64,000 nucleotides of DNA from Helichrysum umbraculigerum. Its lineage: Eukaryota > Streptophyta > Magnoliopsida > Asterales > Asteraceae. A program made the position numbers and the translations under genes. Within the stretch, counting starts at the first letter, position 1; every line of letters starts with the position of its first letter. The notes under the pieces are model-generated. The model ran no database searches. It saw nothing but the letters and a program-made list of their open reading frames with translations, and was not told where the DNA came from. Below, piece after piece: positions 22,853 through 32,331 of the stretch. The DNA is taken from the NCBI GenBank assembly GCA_949592205.1, contig CATIUR010000004.1, positions 89,454,337 through 89,518,336 of the forward strand, written 5' to 3'.

Positions 22853-23858
22853 AAATTCTCCTATATGTTTATTTTTGTTAGTTGGTTGATTTTATGTTGA
22901 AATATAAAAGTAGATAGCCTCCTTGGTCGGGTTTAAGTATCATATAATTAAGTCCCTCAACGAATACTAAGATTAGCTAACTTCAAGGTCTCGAATGTTA
23001 TTATCTAATCAATTATAGTTTAATCCAGTTATAATTATAACCTATCACCTGGTCAGGGTTTTTAAGTTATAATCAAAACATAAACCTAAATTATTAATCA
23101 ATATCATACAAACGTTCGCTATAGCATGTATATCGTAATCATTTAACCAACATAGATATAAGCTTAATAACATTCATAAAATCAAACCAACATAAACATA
23201 TAATCAAATAATCATATAAACATCATTCATCTAAATAAATATGTTAAAGAAACTTAGTTCATATTCAAATAGAAAGAAACAAGATCAAAATACAAATAAA
23301 CGTTCATTTAGTAAGTAAAAGATCAAGAATCAAACCACAAAAACCGAACTATTCTTCGTTAGGGTTGAAGGTCTTCAATCCCTAGCCTCCTAGCTTCCAA
23401 ATTCGACCTTAAGTCGTTCTTTAAACCTTACAATCGACTTTGCTTCTTAAAATTCGTAAATCCTAAGGTTTGGCCAAGCCCTCTATATATAGTTTTCAGA
23501 ATCGACCATTTAACCACCGGCTAAACGTTTTAGCCGCCAGCTAAAGGTGTTTGTCTTGGAATCCAAGTCTACGATCTTCACCGCCTTATCTCTTCTTGGT
23601 TTAGCCGTCGGCTAAATGCCTCGGCCGCCGGCTAAATTGCTATTCCAGAATATTCTTGTATACGGGCTGGATCTTAACTTTTAGGCTCTAACTCCGTTTT
23701 CTTGGGTTTAATCTTCTCCTTTGACTCAATACTTCTTAAATCCGAATTTAGTCTTTACTTTAGGCCTGATTCTTCATTTTCCTCAATCCTTAGCCCATTT
23801 TCGTCCTTCTTTAACTTAACGCCTTTTATACCGATATTGCAAATATAAACAAAATAAG
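22853..23858 (-). mobile_element. Element G: LTR-like sequence, left part
   Basis: Read on the minus strand together with 38,689-38,780, this looks like an LTR starting TGTTGATAAC at 38,780. It has a TATA box (CTATATATAG, 23,483-23,492), preceded by palindromic TTAGCCG.CGGCTAAA boxes (23,510-23,640), and an AT-rich leader-like continuation to 22,853. Style and box type resemble LTR A. It was split by element A, whose ATAAG duplication lies at the break. The left boundary against C is uncertain and I see no PBS, so it may be a solo or truncated LTR. No gene is visible. Confidence 0.45.
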
Positions 23859-25723
23859 TGATATCGCTCATTTTGTCTATATAAATATATCGCGATATCA
23901 TTGTTTTGCATATGTACTTTAGTGGATTTCGAGAACTTTCGATACTTATTTTGTTTGGAAATCCATTTCAGGTGAAAAGCTGAAACGCATGCGATTTGGT
24001 GTGAAATTGGTGATGTTTGGATCAAAAGTTGGCTGAGCTGGAATTCTGGTCTAGCCGATCGGCTTCCTCGTTAGCCGATCGGTTCTTATGATATAACCGA
24101 TCTGCTTAATTTAGCTGATCGGTTCACCTAGTTCATTTCCATCTCCGTAGCCTGCCCGTTTTGGTGCTTGAGTTCTTGAAGTGAAGAAGCCGATCGGCTG
24201 GAGCTCGCGAGCCGTTCGGCTGGTCATGAAGAGCCGATCGGCTGGTCATGTTAAGCCGATCGGCTATGTGTGGATCTGAGTGAGAGGTATGGTGGTTGAT
24301 GAGCTGTCCGTTTCTGATTGGTTGGCATTTAATGCCAACCGTTTTTCCCATCCGTTTTTCAAATAAAAAAAAAAAAAAGTAAAAAATGGGGGTGTTTGGT
24401 CGGCTAGCTTCATAATCAATTCATCATCTTCATCTCACACACTCCTCATAACACACATTACACTTCCAACTTCCATCTTCATTTACTACCCACATTTACT
24501 CTCATCTTCATCTCATTTACTCCACTTCACCCAACCAAAAATCACCATTTACTTCACATTTTCGCAAGGATCTAGCTAGGAATTTGTGAGGGAAACATCG
24601 AGCAAACATCATTTGGAACAATTGTGTAACAAATTTGGTATAATTTCGATTTAATCTAATTTCAAGTTATTTATGGATTTGTTTAGTGTTTATGATTTTT
24701 GCTTGATGATTGTGATTATGTGTGGCTAGTTACCTTTGTGTTTGCTTGGATGAGATAACTAGTTGATTAGGGGTGTATATTTTGGATGTTAATTTATGCT
24801 TGAGTTTGTGAATCATCCATGGATTTGTATGTATTTATTTAGTTGTTGTTATGAACTTTCGGCATTTTAGCTAAACAATTATAGCGAATGTTCTTTGTTT
24901 AGTAAAAATACCTAAATAAGTTATTTGTCATTTGTGGACCAAAGCATTTGATGATTGTAACAACACTAGTTAAATATATACAAGTTAGCGATTATAGCGA
25001 ATGTTTGTCGTGTGGATGATTTGCAAACTCACAAATTTAAATTTATGTTTAATCGTAGAACCTTGTGTGATTGAGCTTAATCACTAGAATTTAACCATTT
25101 GGTAATTTACTAATTGATATAGCGAACGTTTTCAACCAAGTAAATTGCTACCAATTATTTGTCTATGAATGATTGAACAAAATTGCGAATGTAATTTTGG
25201 AATGTGTTAAATGATTTGGCTAAATTGTATAAGATAGTAACCACGGCGAACGTCCGTTACTATATTAAATCATAGGTTTGTTGATTGAAGTTGAACCTTA
25301 GGTCTCAGAGAACTTTGAGCTTAGGTTTGATGAATGTTACCATTTAGCATATGTCTTAACCGGTTATAATTCTACACCCCGAAATCACTAGTGAAATAAT
25401 CCAAGCAAACATTGTTTTTAATATTTGTAAGTTCCAAATCAATCACTTTGACTCTAAAGAGTCCACTTGCCTAGTTTAACTAAGATTTCGTAGTTATAAG
25501 CAACGTGACAATTCGGTCACACAAACCAACCACATTTTATTTTCCCTTTTTAAATTGCTCACACTTATATCGATCATCCAATCTAGTTCCCTGTGTTCGA
25601 ACCCGAACTTACCCAACTATACTACTACACGATAGGGTCCACTGCCCGGTTGTGTTTTGGTCTAGCTCGGTACTTTCTTGTTCACTTTTCAACGATAATT
25701 TTATAACTAGATTTTGCACATCA
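23859..25723 (+). mobile_element. Element A 5' LTR
   Basis: Begins TGATATCGCTCATTTTG and ends TTTTGCACATCA. It holds palindromic AGCCGATCGGCT-type boxes (24,050-24,265), then an A-rich tract (24,360-24,390), a CA/CT-rich leader-like block (24,420-24,550) and five dispersed GCGAAYGT motifs (24,884 to 25,253). No ORF of interest. Confidence 0.93.
24050..24265. repeat. Palindromic AGCCGATCGGCT box cluster in LTR A
   Basis: About eight boxes on the theme AGC-C/T-GATCGG-C/T-T, several of them perfect 12-bp palindromes. They lie 190-400 nt into the LTR, upstream of the leader-like block, where a U3 promoter would be. The cluster is duplicated in the 3' LTR (about 37,003-37,218), with one box decayed to AGCCGATTGGCT. 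Confidence 0.85.
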
Positions 25724-25729
25724 AGTTTT

Positions 25730-25747
25730 TGGCGCCGCTGCCGGGGA
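25730..25747 (+). other. Primer-binding site of element A (tRNA-Asp type)
   Basis: TGGCGCCGCTGCCGGGGA, six nucleotides after the LTR end. It differs at one position, from memory, from the complement of the plant tRNA-Asp 3' end. Confidence 0.88.
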
Positions 25748-25889
25748 ACTTGATTTGTGAATAATTGATTTAAGTGTGATTAATTGATCCTTTCTAGAAT
25801 TTATTCTTGGAAAGTTACCTTTGTTTGTATTGCGCCGGTGCGTTTATGGTTTTATCGTTTGTGTACTTTCAGGTGTGATTTGGTTGTGG

Positions 25890-28800
25890 ATGAACACAAG
25901 GAGCTCCGGTAAAGAGCTTCTAAGTCCTTTGTCCAACCCGGAGAAGACCAAAAAGAGTAAACGAAGGAGGAAGCCAAAGCAAAGATCATCGGAATCATCT
26001 AGTAGTCAAACGGATACCGATACATCTTCGGGAAACACCATTGAGGTGGAAGAAACTTTTGTGGAGGAAATTCCATCACCCGAAGAAGAACTTTCAACAC
26101 CATCCGAAGGTAAAGAAGAGATGGCGGATGAGGATGATACTCCCATTTTCTCACGGACGAGAACCGTGGCTCCGACACCCGAGTCGGCCATACGGTTTCA
26201 AGATATTGAAAATGATAGTTTCTCTTTGAAGGGGCATCATATGCAACTCATTAGAGATAAACAATTCGACGGAAGGGTGCGGGTCGATCCACACCAACAC
26301 ATTGCTAGCTTTCTTGAAATCGGGAGCTATTTCAAGTATGGGGCGAATATGGATGAAGTGATTCGCCTACGGACATTTCCTATGTCACTTTGTGGCGAGG
26401 CAAAGATTTGGTATCAAGAATTGGAACCAAACACCATCACTACTTGGGATGAGATGAGGGAAGCATTCGTTAGACGATTTTATCCTCCGGCTTTGGCCGA
26501 AAGACTTTTGAATGAGATTAGAGCTTTCAAACAACAAGAAGGCGAAACTTTGGTAGAGGCATGGTGTCGGATGAAAGACATGTTGAGGAATTGCCATGGT
26601 CACGATTTGAAGAAGAGAGAAATCATTGTGATATTCTACAATGGTCTTAACTTGGATTCGGCAAGTATTCTTGATGCCTCGGGAGGAGGTCAATTCCTCT
26701 ACAAGACACCAAATGAAGCATGGAAGCTTCTTGAAGACAAGGTTATCCAAAGCTTAAATTGGGCTAAGGATAAAGGAGGGAAACCGGTTAAAAAGCATGT
26801 TGCATTCGCCGAGGGTACTAGTAGTGGAAGTGGAAGCTCCAATGACTCGGCCATGATGAAAGAAATCAAGGCTTTATCTTCTAAGTTTGATGCACAATTC
26901 AAGACTATCAAAGGTGAAATCAAAGAGCTTAGAGATGGTTGCGGTAATTGTGGCGGAAATCATGCCATGGCTAATTGTGCACAAGACGATTTGCCAATGG
27001 TAGGAGGTGAGGAAGGTGTTAACTTTCTTCAACAAGGTAATTATCAAAGCGGAAACTACCAACGAGGGGGTTATCAAAACCGAAATTCGGGAGGTTACCA
27101 AGGCGGAGGGTATAACCAAAACCAAAACCAAAACCAAAACCAAATCCGATTTTCTAGACCTAACCAACCTTACAACCAAAACTCCAACCAATCTCAAAAC
27201 CAATCATACAATCAAAACCAATCCCAAAACCAACCTTACAACCAAAATCGACACCAAAGCCTATCTAGAGAACAACAACCACCACCGGTTCAAAAACAAG
27301 AAACAACATTGACTCCAATGGAACAAATGATGAAGGAGTTTATGTCAAAGCAAGAAACCGCCACCGAGAGAATGAAAACTCAAATGACAAATATTCGGTT
27401 GAGCATGGAACAAGGGCAAAAGAATCAACAAGCTTCAATTCAAGATTTGGAGCGGAAAATGGAGAGGTTGTCCGAGGGGCAAAGTAGTAGGCCAACCGGT
27501 GGCTTACCGAGTAATACACAACAAAACCCAAGACCACAACCTTCACCCTCTAGCGGTTTTAAACCTTACCAACCACCACCCGCGAGAAATGAGCATGTGA
27601 ATGTTATAACCACGAGAAGCGGAAGGGAGCTTCCACCACCTCAAGTGAAAGACAAAAATGTTTCTAACTCTTTTATGCAGGAAATTGAGGAGGAAGACAA
27701 TGAAGAGAATGTTGATGCTCCTACACCAACGGTTACACCGGTGTCACCTACTCCGGTTGTGAAAGCCTACAAGCCGAAGATTCCTTATCCCCAAAGGTTA
27801 AGGAAAGAAAAGATTGCGGCTCAATATGGGAAGTTTGTGGACATGATCAAGGGCATTCGAATCAATGTGCCTTTGGTTGATGTATTAGCCGGGATGCCGA
27901 ATTATGCCAAATTCATCAAGGATTTGGTGAGCAACAAAGAGAAATTGTCGGAGGCTTCGGCAATGTTTTTGAATGAGGAATGCTCGGCACTTGTCCAAAA
28001 CCAAATTCCACCCAAGCTTGGAGATCCCGGGAGTTTCATCATTTCTTGTACATTGGGTAAAATCATTACTTGTGATGCACTTGCGGACCTAGGTGCTAGT
28101 ATAAATTTAATGCCATATTCACTTTATGCTAAATTGGCCCTAGGATCCTTAACCCCCACTCGCATGAGCATCCGACTTGCCGATAGGTCATTCCAATATC
28201 CCGTTGGGATTGCGGAAAACATGTTGATAGAGGTAGGGCAATTTACCTTCCCGGTTGACTTTGTTATCCTCGAAATGGAGGAGGATAGTAAAGTGCCCTT
28301 GATTTTAGGACGACCCTTCCTACATACCGCGGATGCCATAATTGGGGTTAAAGATAAGAAATTGACCTTGGGGGTGGGAAATGAAAGGATTGCGTTCACG
28401 GTCGATAAGGCCATGAAGCATCCTTATTCTAATGATGATTCGTGTTTTAGAATTGATGTGATAGATGATGTGGTGGAGGAAGAATTGGAAAGCTTGCTTG
28501 GATTGGAATCAGAGCTTGTTGACTTGCTAGAGTCAAATGTTGAAGGAATGACCGAGGAGGAGTTGGTCATGAGCATGGAAGAGATAAATGACGAAGAAGA
28601 GCTCGAATGTGAGGATGCTTTTGAGGAGCTCACAAAGGATGATAATATGAGGATCAAAACGTCATTGGAGGATCCACCACGTGATTTGGAGTTGAAAGAA
28701 CTTCCAAGTCATTTGGAGTATGCTTATCTCCATGAGGAAAATCTCCTCCCAGTAATAATCTCTTCATCCCTTGTGAATGATGAAAAACTTAAATTGTTGA

Positions 28801-31601
28801 ATGTACTTAAGGCTCACAAAAGAGCTTTCGCTTGGCGGACATCCGACATACCGGGAATAAGACCATCCTTTTGTAAACACAAAATTAATTTTGTTGATTT
28901 TAAACCCGTTGTCCAAAGACAACGGAGGCTTAATCCCAATATGGTGGATGTGGTCAAGAAAGAAGTAATTAAGCTTCTTGATGCGGGTATTATTTACCCC
29001 ATTGCGGATAGTTCTTGGGTGAGCCCGGTACATTGTGTACCAAAGAAAGGGGGGATGACCGTAGTTGCCAATGACCAAAACGAAATGATACCCACTAGGA
29101 CGGTCACGGGATGGCGTGTGTGCATTGATTATAGGAGGTTGAATGATGCCACGAGAAAAGACCATTTTCCCTTACCATTCATTGACCAAATGCTTGAGAG
29201 GTTGGCGGGTAATGAATATTATTGTTTCCTTGACGGATTTTCTGGATATTTCCAAATACCCATAGATCCCGAGGATCAAGAAAAGACCACCTTCACTTGC
29301 CCATTTGGGACCTATGCCTATAGGAGAATGCCCTTTGGTCTTTGTAATGCTCCCGCCACATTCCAACGTTGTATGATTGCCATTTTTCACGATATGGTTG
29401 AAACTTCCATGGAAGTCTTCATGGATGATTTTTCAGTATTTGGCAATTCATTCGAGTCATGTTTAAGAAACTTGGATAAAATGCTCGAGAGATGTGAGAG
29501 AGCCCACTTAGTCTTGAATTGGGAGAAATGCCATTTTATGGTAAAAGAGGGTATAGTGTTGGGTCATAAAGTGTCGGGGTTGGGTATTGAAGTTGATAGG
29601 GTTAAGATTGATGTTATTGCCAAATTACCTCCTCCGACCAATGTTAAGGGAATTAGAAGTTTTCTTGGTCATGCCGGTTTTTACCGTAGATTCATTAAGG
29701 ATTTTTCGAAGATCACCCGTCCAATGACTAGGCTACTTGAAAAGGATGCCCCTTTTGTGTTTGATGGACCATGTTTGAGTGCATTTTTGACCCTTAAAGA
29801 CCATTTGACCAAGGCACCTATCATAGTCTCACCTGATTGGTCCAAGCCCTTTGAACTCATGTGTGATGCAAGCGACTTTACCTTAGGAGCCGTCCTAGGA
29901 CAAAGGATTGATAAACATTTCAAACCTATTTACTTTGCTAGCAAAACCTTGAATGGGGCCCAACAAAACTACACAACCACCGAGAAAGAATTGCTTGCCG
30001 TCATTTATGCCTTTGACAAATTTAGGCAATATCTTGTGCTATCTAAAACCGTAGTTTTCACCGATCACTCGGCTCTCAAATATCTCTTTGCCAAACAAGA
30101 CGCTAAACCGCGTCTTATTCGTTGGATTCTTCTCTTGCAAGAATTTGACATTGAAATCAAGGATAAGAGAGGTGCCGAGAACCTTGCCGCCGATCACTTG
30201 TCAAGACTGGAAAATCCAAATCTTGACAAGCAAGGCGATACTAATATTGACGATTCCTTTCCCGAGGAATTTCTTTTGCATGTAGGTGATGAAAACAAGG
30301 ATGAGGAAGCACCATGGTATGCCGACTTGGCAAACTATTTGGTTGGTGGCGTTTTGAGGAAGGGCATGAGTCACCAAGAGAAAAGCAAATTTTTCTCTAA
30401 CTTGAAGCATTATTTCTGGGAGGAGCCTTATTTATTCCGCGTTTGTGCGGATGGCATGGTGAGGAGATGTGTTTCGGGTGGTGAAACAAGAAAGATTTTG
30501 GATGAATGTCACTATGGGCCCACCGGTGGACATTATGGCCCCTCGGTCACCGAAAAGAAGGTCGATGATGCGGGTTTTTATTGGCCGACGATCTTCAAAG
30601 AAGCAAACACTTTGTGCCAAACATGTGATGCGTGTCAAAGAACCGAAAACATCTCCAAAAGGGATGAAATGCCACAAACTAGCATCCAAGTTTGCGAAGT
30701 ATTTGATATTTGGGGCATAGACTTCATGGGACCGTTCCCACCTTCGTTCAAAAATGAATACATTCTTGTGGCGGTTGATTATGTGTCCAAGTGGGCGGAA
30801 GCTAAGGCTTTACCAAAGAATGACGCTCGTGTGGTCATTGATTTCTTGAAAAGCCTATTTTGTCGATTTGGGATGCCCAAAGCATTGATTAGCGACCGGG
30901 GGACTCACTTTGCGAATGCCCAATTGGAAAAAGTTCTCAAGAAGTATGGGGTGAATCACCGGTTCTCGACTTCATACCACCCACAAACAAGTGGTCAAGT
31001 CGAGAACACTAACCGTGCTTTGAAAAGGATTTTAGAGAAAACGGTGAAAGACAACCGGGCCATATGGTCCAAAAAGCTTGAAGATGCATTGTGGGCGTTT
31101 CGCACCGCCTACAAGACACCTATTGGAACGACACCGTATCGGTTACTTTATGGCAAAACTTGCCATTTACCCCTTGAAATTGAGCATAAAGCTTATTGGG
31201 CGCTAAAGAATTGCAATTTGGATTTGATTGAAGCGGGTGAGAAGAGAATGTTGCAACTTCACGAGTTGGATGAGCTTCGATTGCAAGCTTATGAAAATTC
31301 TCGTCTCTACAAGGAACGGACAAAGGTGTTGCATGACCGGAAGTTGAAAATCAGAAAAGAATTTAAATCCGGTGAAAAAGTGATTTTGTTCCAATCAAGA
31401 TTCAAGTTGAAACAACCGAAGTTCAAACCAAGATGGACCGGCCCATATGTGGTCAAGCATCAATACCCATCCGGATATGTGGAGCTTTTTCAAAAAGATG
31501 GTGGAACCTTTATTGTGAATGGGCACCGTTTGAAGCTATACCATGAGGATGAACAAGAGAGTGAGTGGGAGGAACTCGCAACTTACCCCAAGGACAAATG
31601 A
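25890..31601 (+). CDS. Element A gag-pol polyprotein (Athila-type), intact
   Basis: I chose the ATG at 25,890 (MNTRSS); the frame is open from 25,821 but without an ATG there. The result is about 1,903 residues in a single frame. Order: acidic/basic N-terminus; Retrotrans_gag domain (about 26,390-26,700, IWYQELEPNTITTWDEM); one zinc knuckle CGNCGGNHAMANC (26,939-26,977); a Gln/Asn-rich linker (27,010-27,270); protease with DLGAS (28,086) and LILGRPFL; RT 28,900-29,600 with intact FMDD box (29,418-29,429); RNase H (CDASDFTLGAVLG, about 29,865); integrase with the HHCC finger (30,500-30,650), catalytic WGIDFMGP, ISDRGTHF and QVENTNRALKRILE, and a GPY-like C-terminal module (RWTGPYVV). All catalytic motifs I checked are present. 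It copies and integrates the element; the product is processed in virus-like particles. No chromodomain, as expected for this clade. Confidence 0.92.
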   Translation: MNTRSSGKELLSPLSNPEKTKKSKRRRKPKQRSSESSSSQTDTDTSSGNTIEVEETFVEEIPSPEEELSTPSEGKEEMADEDDTPIFSRTRTVAPTPESAIRFQDIENDSFSLKGHHMQLIRDKQFDGRVRVDPHQHIASFLEIGSYFKYGANMDEVIRLRTFPMSLCGEAKIWYQELEPNTITTWDEMREAFVRRFYPPALAERLLNEIRAFKQQEGETLVEAWCRMKDMLRNCHGHDLKKREIIVIFYNGLNLDSASILDASGGGQFLYKTPNEAWKLLEDKVIQSLNWAKDKGGKPVKKHVAFAEGTSSGSGSSNDSAMMKEIKALSSKFDAQFKTIKGEIKELRDGCGNCGGNHAMANCAQDDLPMVGGEEGVNFLQQGNYQSGNYQRGGYQNRNSGGYQGGGYNQNQNQNQNQIRFSRPNQPYNQNSNQSQNQSYNQNQSQNQPYNQNRHQSLSREQQPPPVQKQETTLTPMEQMMKEFMSKQETATERMKTQMTNIRLSMEQGQKNQQASIQDLERKMERLSEGQSSRPTGGLPSNTQQNPRPQPSPSSGFKPYQPPPARNEHVNVITTRSGRELPPPQVKDKNVSNSFMQEIEEEDNEENVDAPTPTVTPVSPTPVVKAYKPKIPYPQRLRKEKIAAQYGKFVDMIKGIRINVPLVDVLAGMPNYAKFIKDLVSNKEKLSEASAMFLNEECSALVQNQIPPKLGDPGSFIISCTLGKIITCDALADLGASINLMPYSLYAKLALGSLTPTRMSIRLADRSFQYPVGIAENMLIEVGQFTFPVDFVILEMEEDSKVPLILGRPFLHTADAIIGVKDKKLTLGVGNERIAFTVDKAMKHPYSNDDSCFRIDVIDDVVEEELESLLGLESELVDLLESNVEGMTEEELVMSMEEINDEEELECEDAFEELTKDDNMRIKTSLEDPPRDLELKELPSHLEYAYLHEENLLPVIISSSLVNDEKLKLLNVLKAHKRAFAWRTSDIPGIRPSFCKHKINFVDFKPVVQRQRRLNPNMVDVVKKEVIKLLDAGIIYPIADSSWVSPVHCVPKKGGMTVVANDQNEMIPTRTVTGWRVCIDYRRLNDATRKDHFPLPFIDQMLERLAGNEYYCFLDGFSGYFQIPIDPEDQEKTTFTCPFGTYAYRRMPFGLCNAPATFQRCMIAIFHDMVETSMEVFMDDFSVFGNSFESCLRNLDKMLERCERAHLVLNWEKCHFMVKEGIVLGHKVSGLGIEVDRVKIDVIAKLPPPTNVKGIRSFLGHAGFYRRFIKDFSKITRPMTRLLEKDAPFVFDGPCLSAFLTLKDHLTKAPIIVSPDWSKPFELMCDASDFTLGAVLGQRIDKHFKPIYFASKTLNGAQQNYTTTEKELLAVIYAFDKFRQYLVLSKTVVFTDHSALKYLFAKQDAKPRLIRWILLLQEFDIEIKDKRGAENLAADHLSRLENPNLDKQGDTNIDDSFPEEFLLHVGDENKDEEAPWYADLANYLVGGVLRKGMSHQEKSKFFSNLKHYFWEEPYLFRVCADGMVRRCVSGGETRKILDECHYGPTGGHYGPSVTEKKVDDAGFYWPTIFKEANTLCQTCDACQRTENISKRDEMPQTSIQVCEVFDIWGIDFMGPFPPSFKNEYILVAVDYVSKWAEAKALPKNDARVVIDFLKSLFCRFGMPKALISDRGTHFANAQLEKVLKKYGVNHRFSTSYHPQTSGQVENTNRALKRILEKTVKDNRAIWSKKLEDALWAFRTAYKTPIGTTPYRLLYGKTCHLPLEIEHKAYWALKNCNLDLIEAGEKRMLQLHELDELRLQAYENSRLYKERTKVLHDRKLKIRKEFKSGEKVILFQSRFKLKQPKFKPRWTGPYVVKHQYPSGYVELFQKDGGTFIVNGHRLKLYHEDEQESEWEELATYPKDK

Positions 31602-32331
31602 ATTCGGGGTCGAGTCTAGCTTGGACTCGTTAATAAATGAAGCCCATACACGAGGAAACTCGTGTTTATATCCTTTTTGATAAACTTAGAATATTTTTGC
31701 CTGCGTTTTTGATACATTTTATGTGTTTGCTGCTGCTGTGATTGTGTGAATTGTTAAGTGTTAAGGTGTTTCTATGTTACTGCTGTTTCTGCTGATTTTT
31801 GCATAGGGAAAGCCGATCTGCTTACATTAGCAGTTCGGTTATAGATCAATAGCCGATCGGCTTTATAGAGCAGTTCGGTTTATTCTTTGAAAAATGATCA
31901 CAGAACTTGAGCCTTTTCTGAAGCATTAATTTACCAAATAGAAAGCAGATCGGTTTACAGCCAGCAGTTCGGCTAATTCTTTGAAGCCGATCGGCTATGT
32001 ATAGCAGTTCGGCTATTCTAGTTAAAAATCCTTACAGAACTCGACCCCCTTCATCTTGAGCGCATTTTTAACTGTCTAAGCAGTTCGGCTAGAGGTTTGA
32101 AGCAGTTCGGCTAAGATAGCCGTTCGGCTAAGGTCAATAAGCCGATCGGCTTTGGGTATTGCTGGGCGATTTAATTAAAAAGCAAAACATTATTTTTTCC
32201 ACAACCACAAACACAAAAGCAACAGCCGATCTGTTCTTCTTTTTCTCTCTGAAGTAAAAAACGAAAAAACCCCAATTCTTCACTAAATCATCATCTAACC
32301 TTCATATCTTTCAAGGAAACAACCTCTAATC
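31602..32331 (+). promoter_or_regulatory. Element A pol-env spacer with palindromic boxes (possible internal promoter)
   Basis: Non-coding. Between about 31,811 and 32,235 there are some thirteen boxes of the AGCCGATCGGCT / AGCAGTTCGGCT family, the same theme as in the LTR. They are followed by a CT-rich, leader-like stretch (32,230-32,330) and the ATG at 32,332. This repeats the layout of the LTR (boxes, A-rich, CT-rich leader), so a second promoter for the downstream ORF is plausible. This is inference; no clear TATA box was identified. Confidence 0.5.

Noticed and set aside
22853..22870. Polypurine tract plus minus-strand LTR start at 22,852
   Set aside because: AGGAGAATTT next to TGTCACACCCC could be read that way, but the layout GCTTCCGCA...GGGGTGTGACA fits the plus-sense LTR end of F better; left open at moderate confidence.
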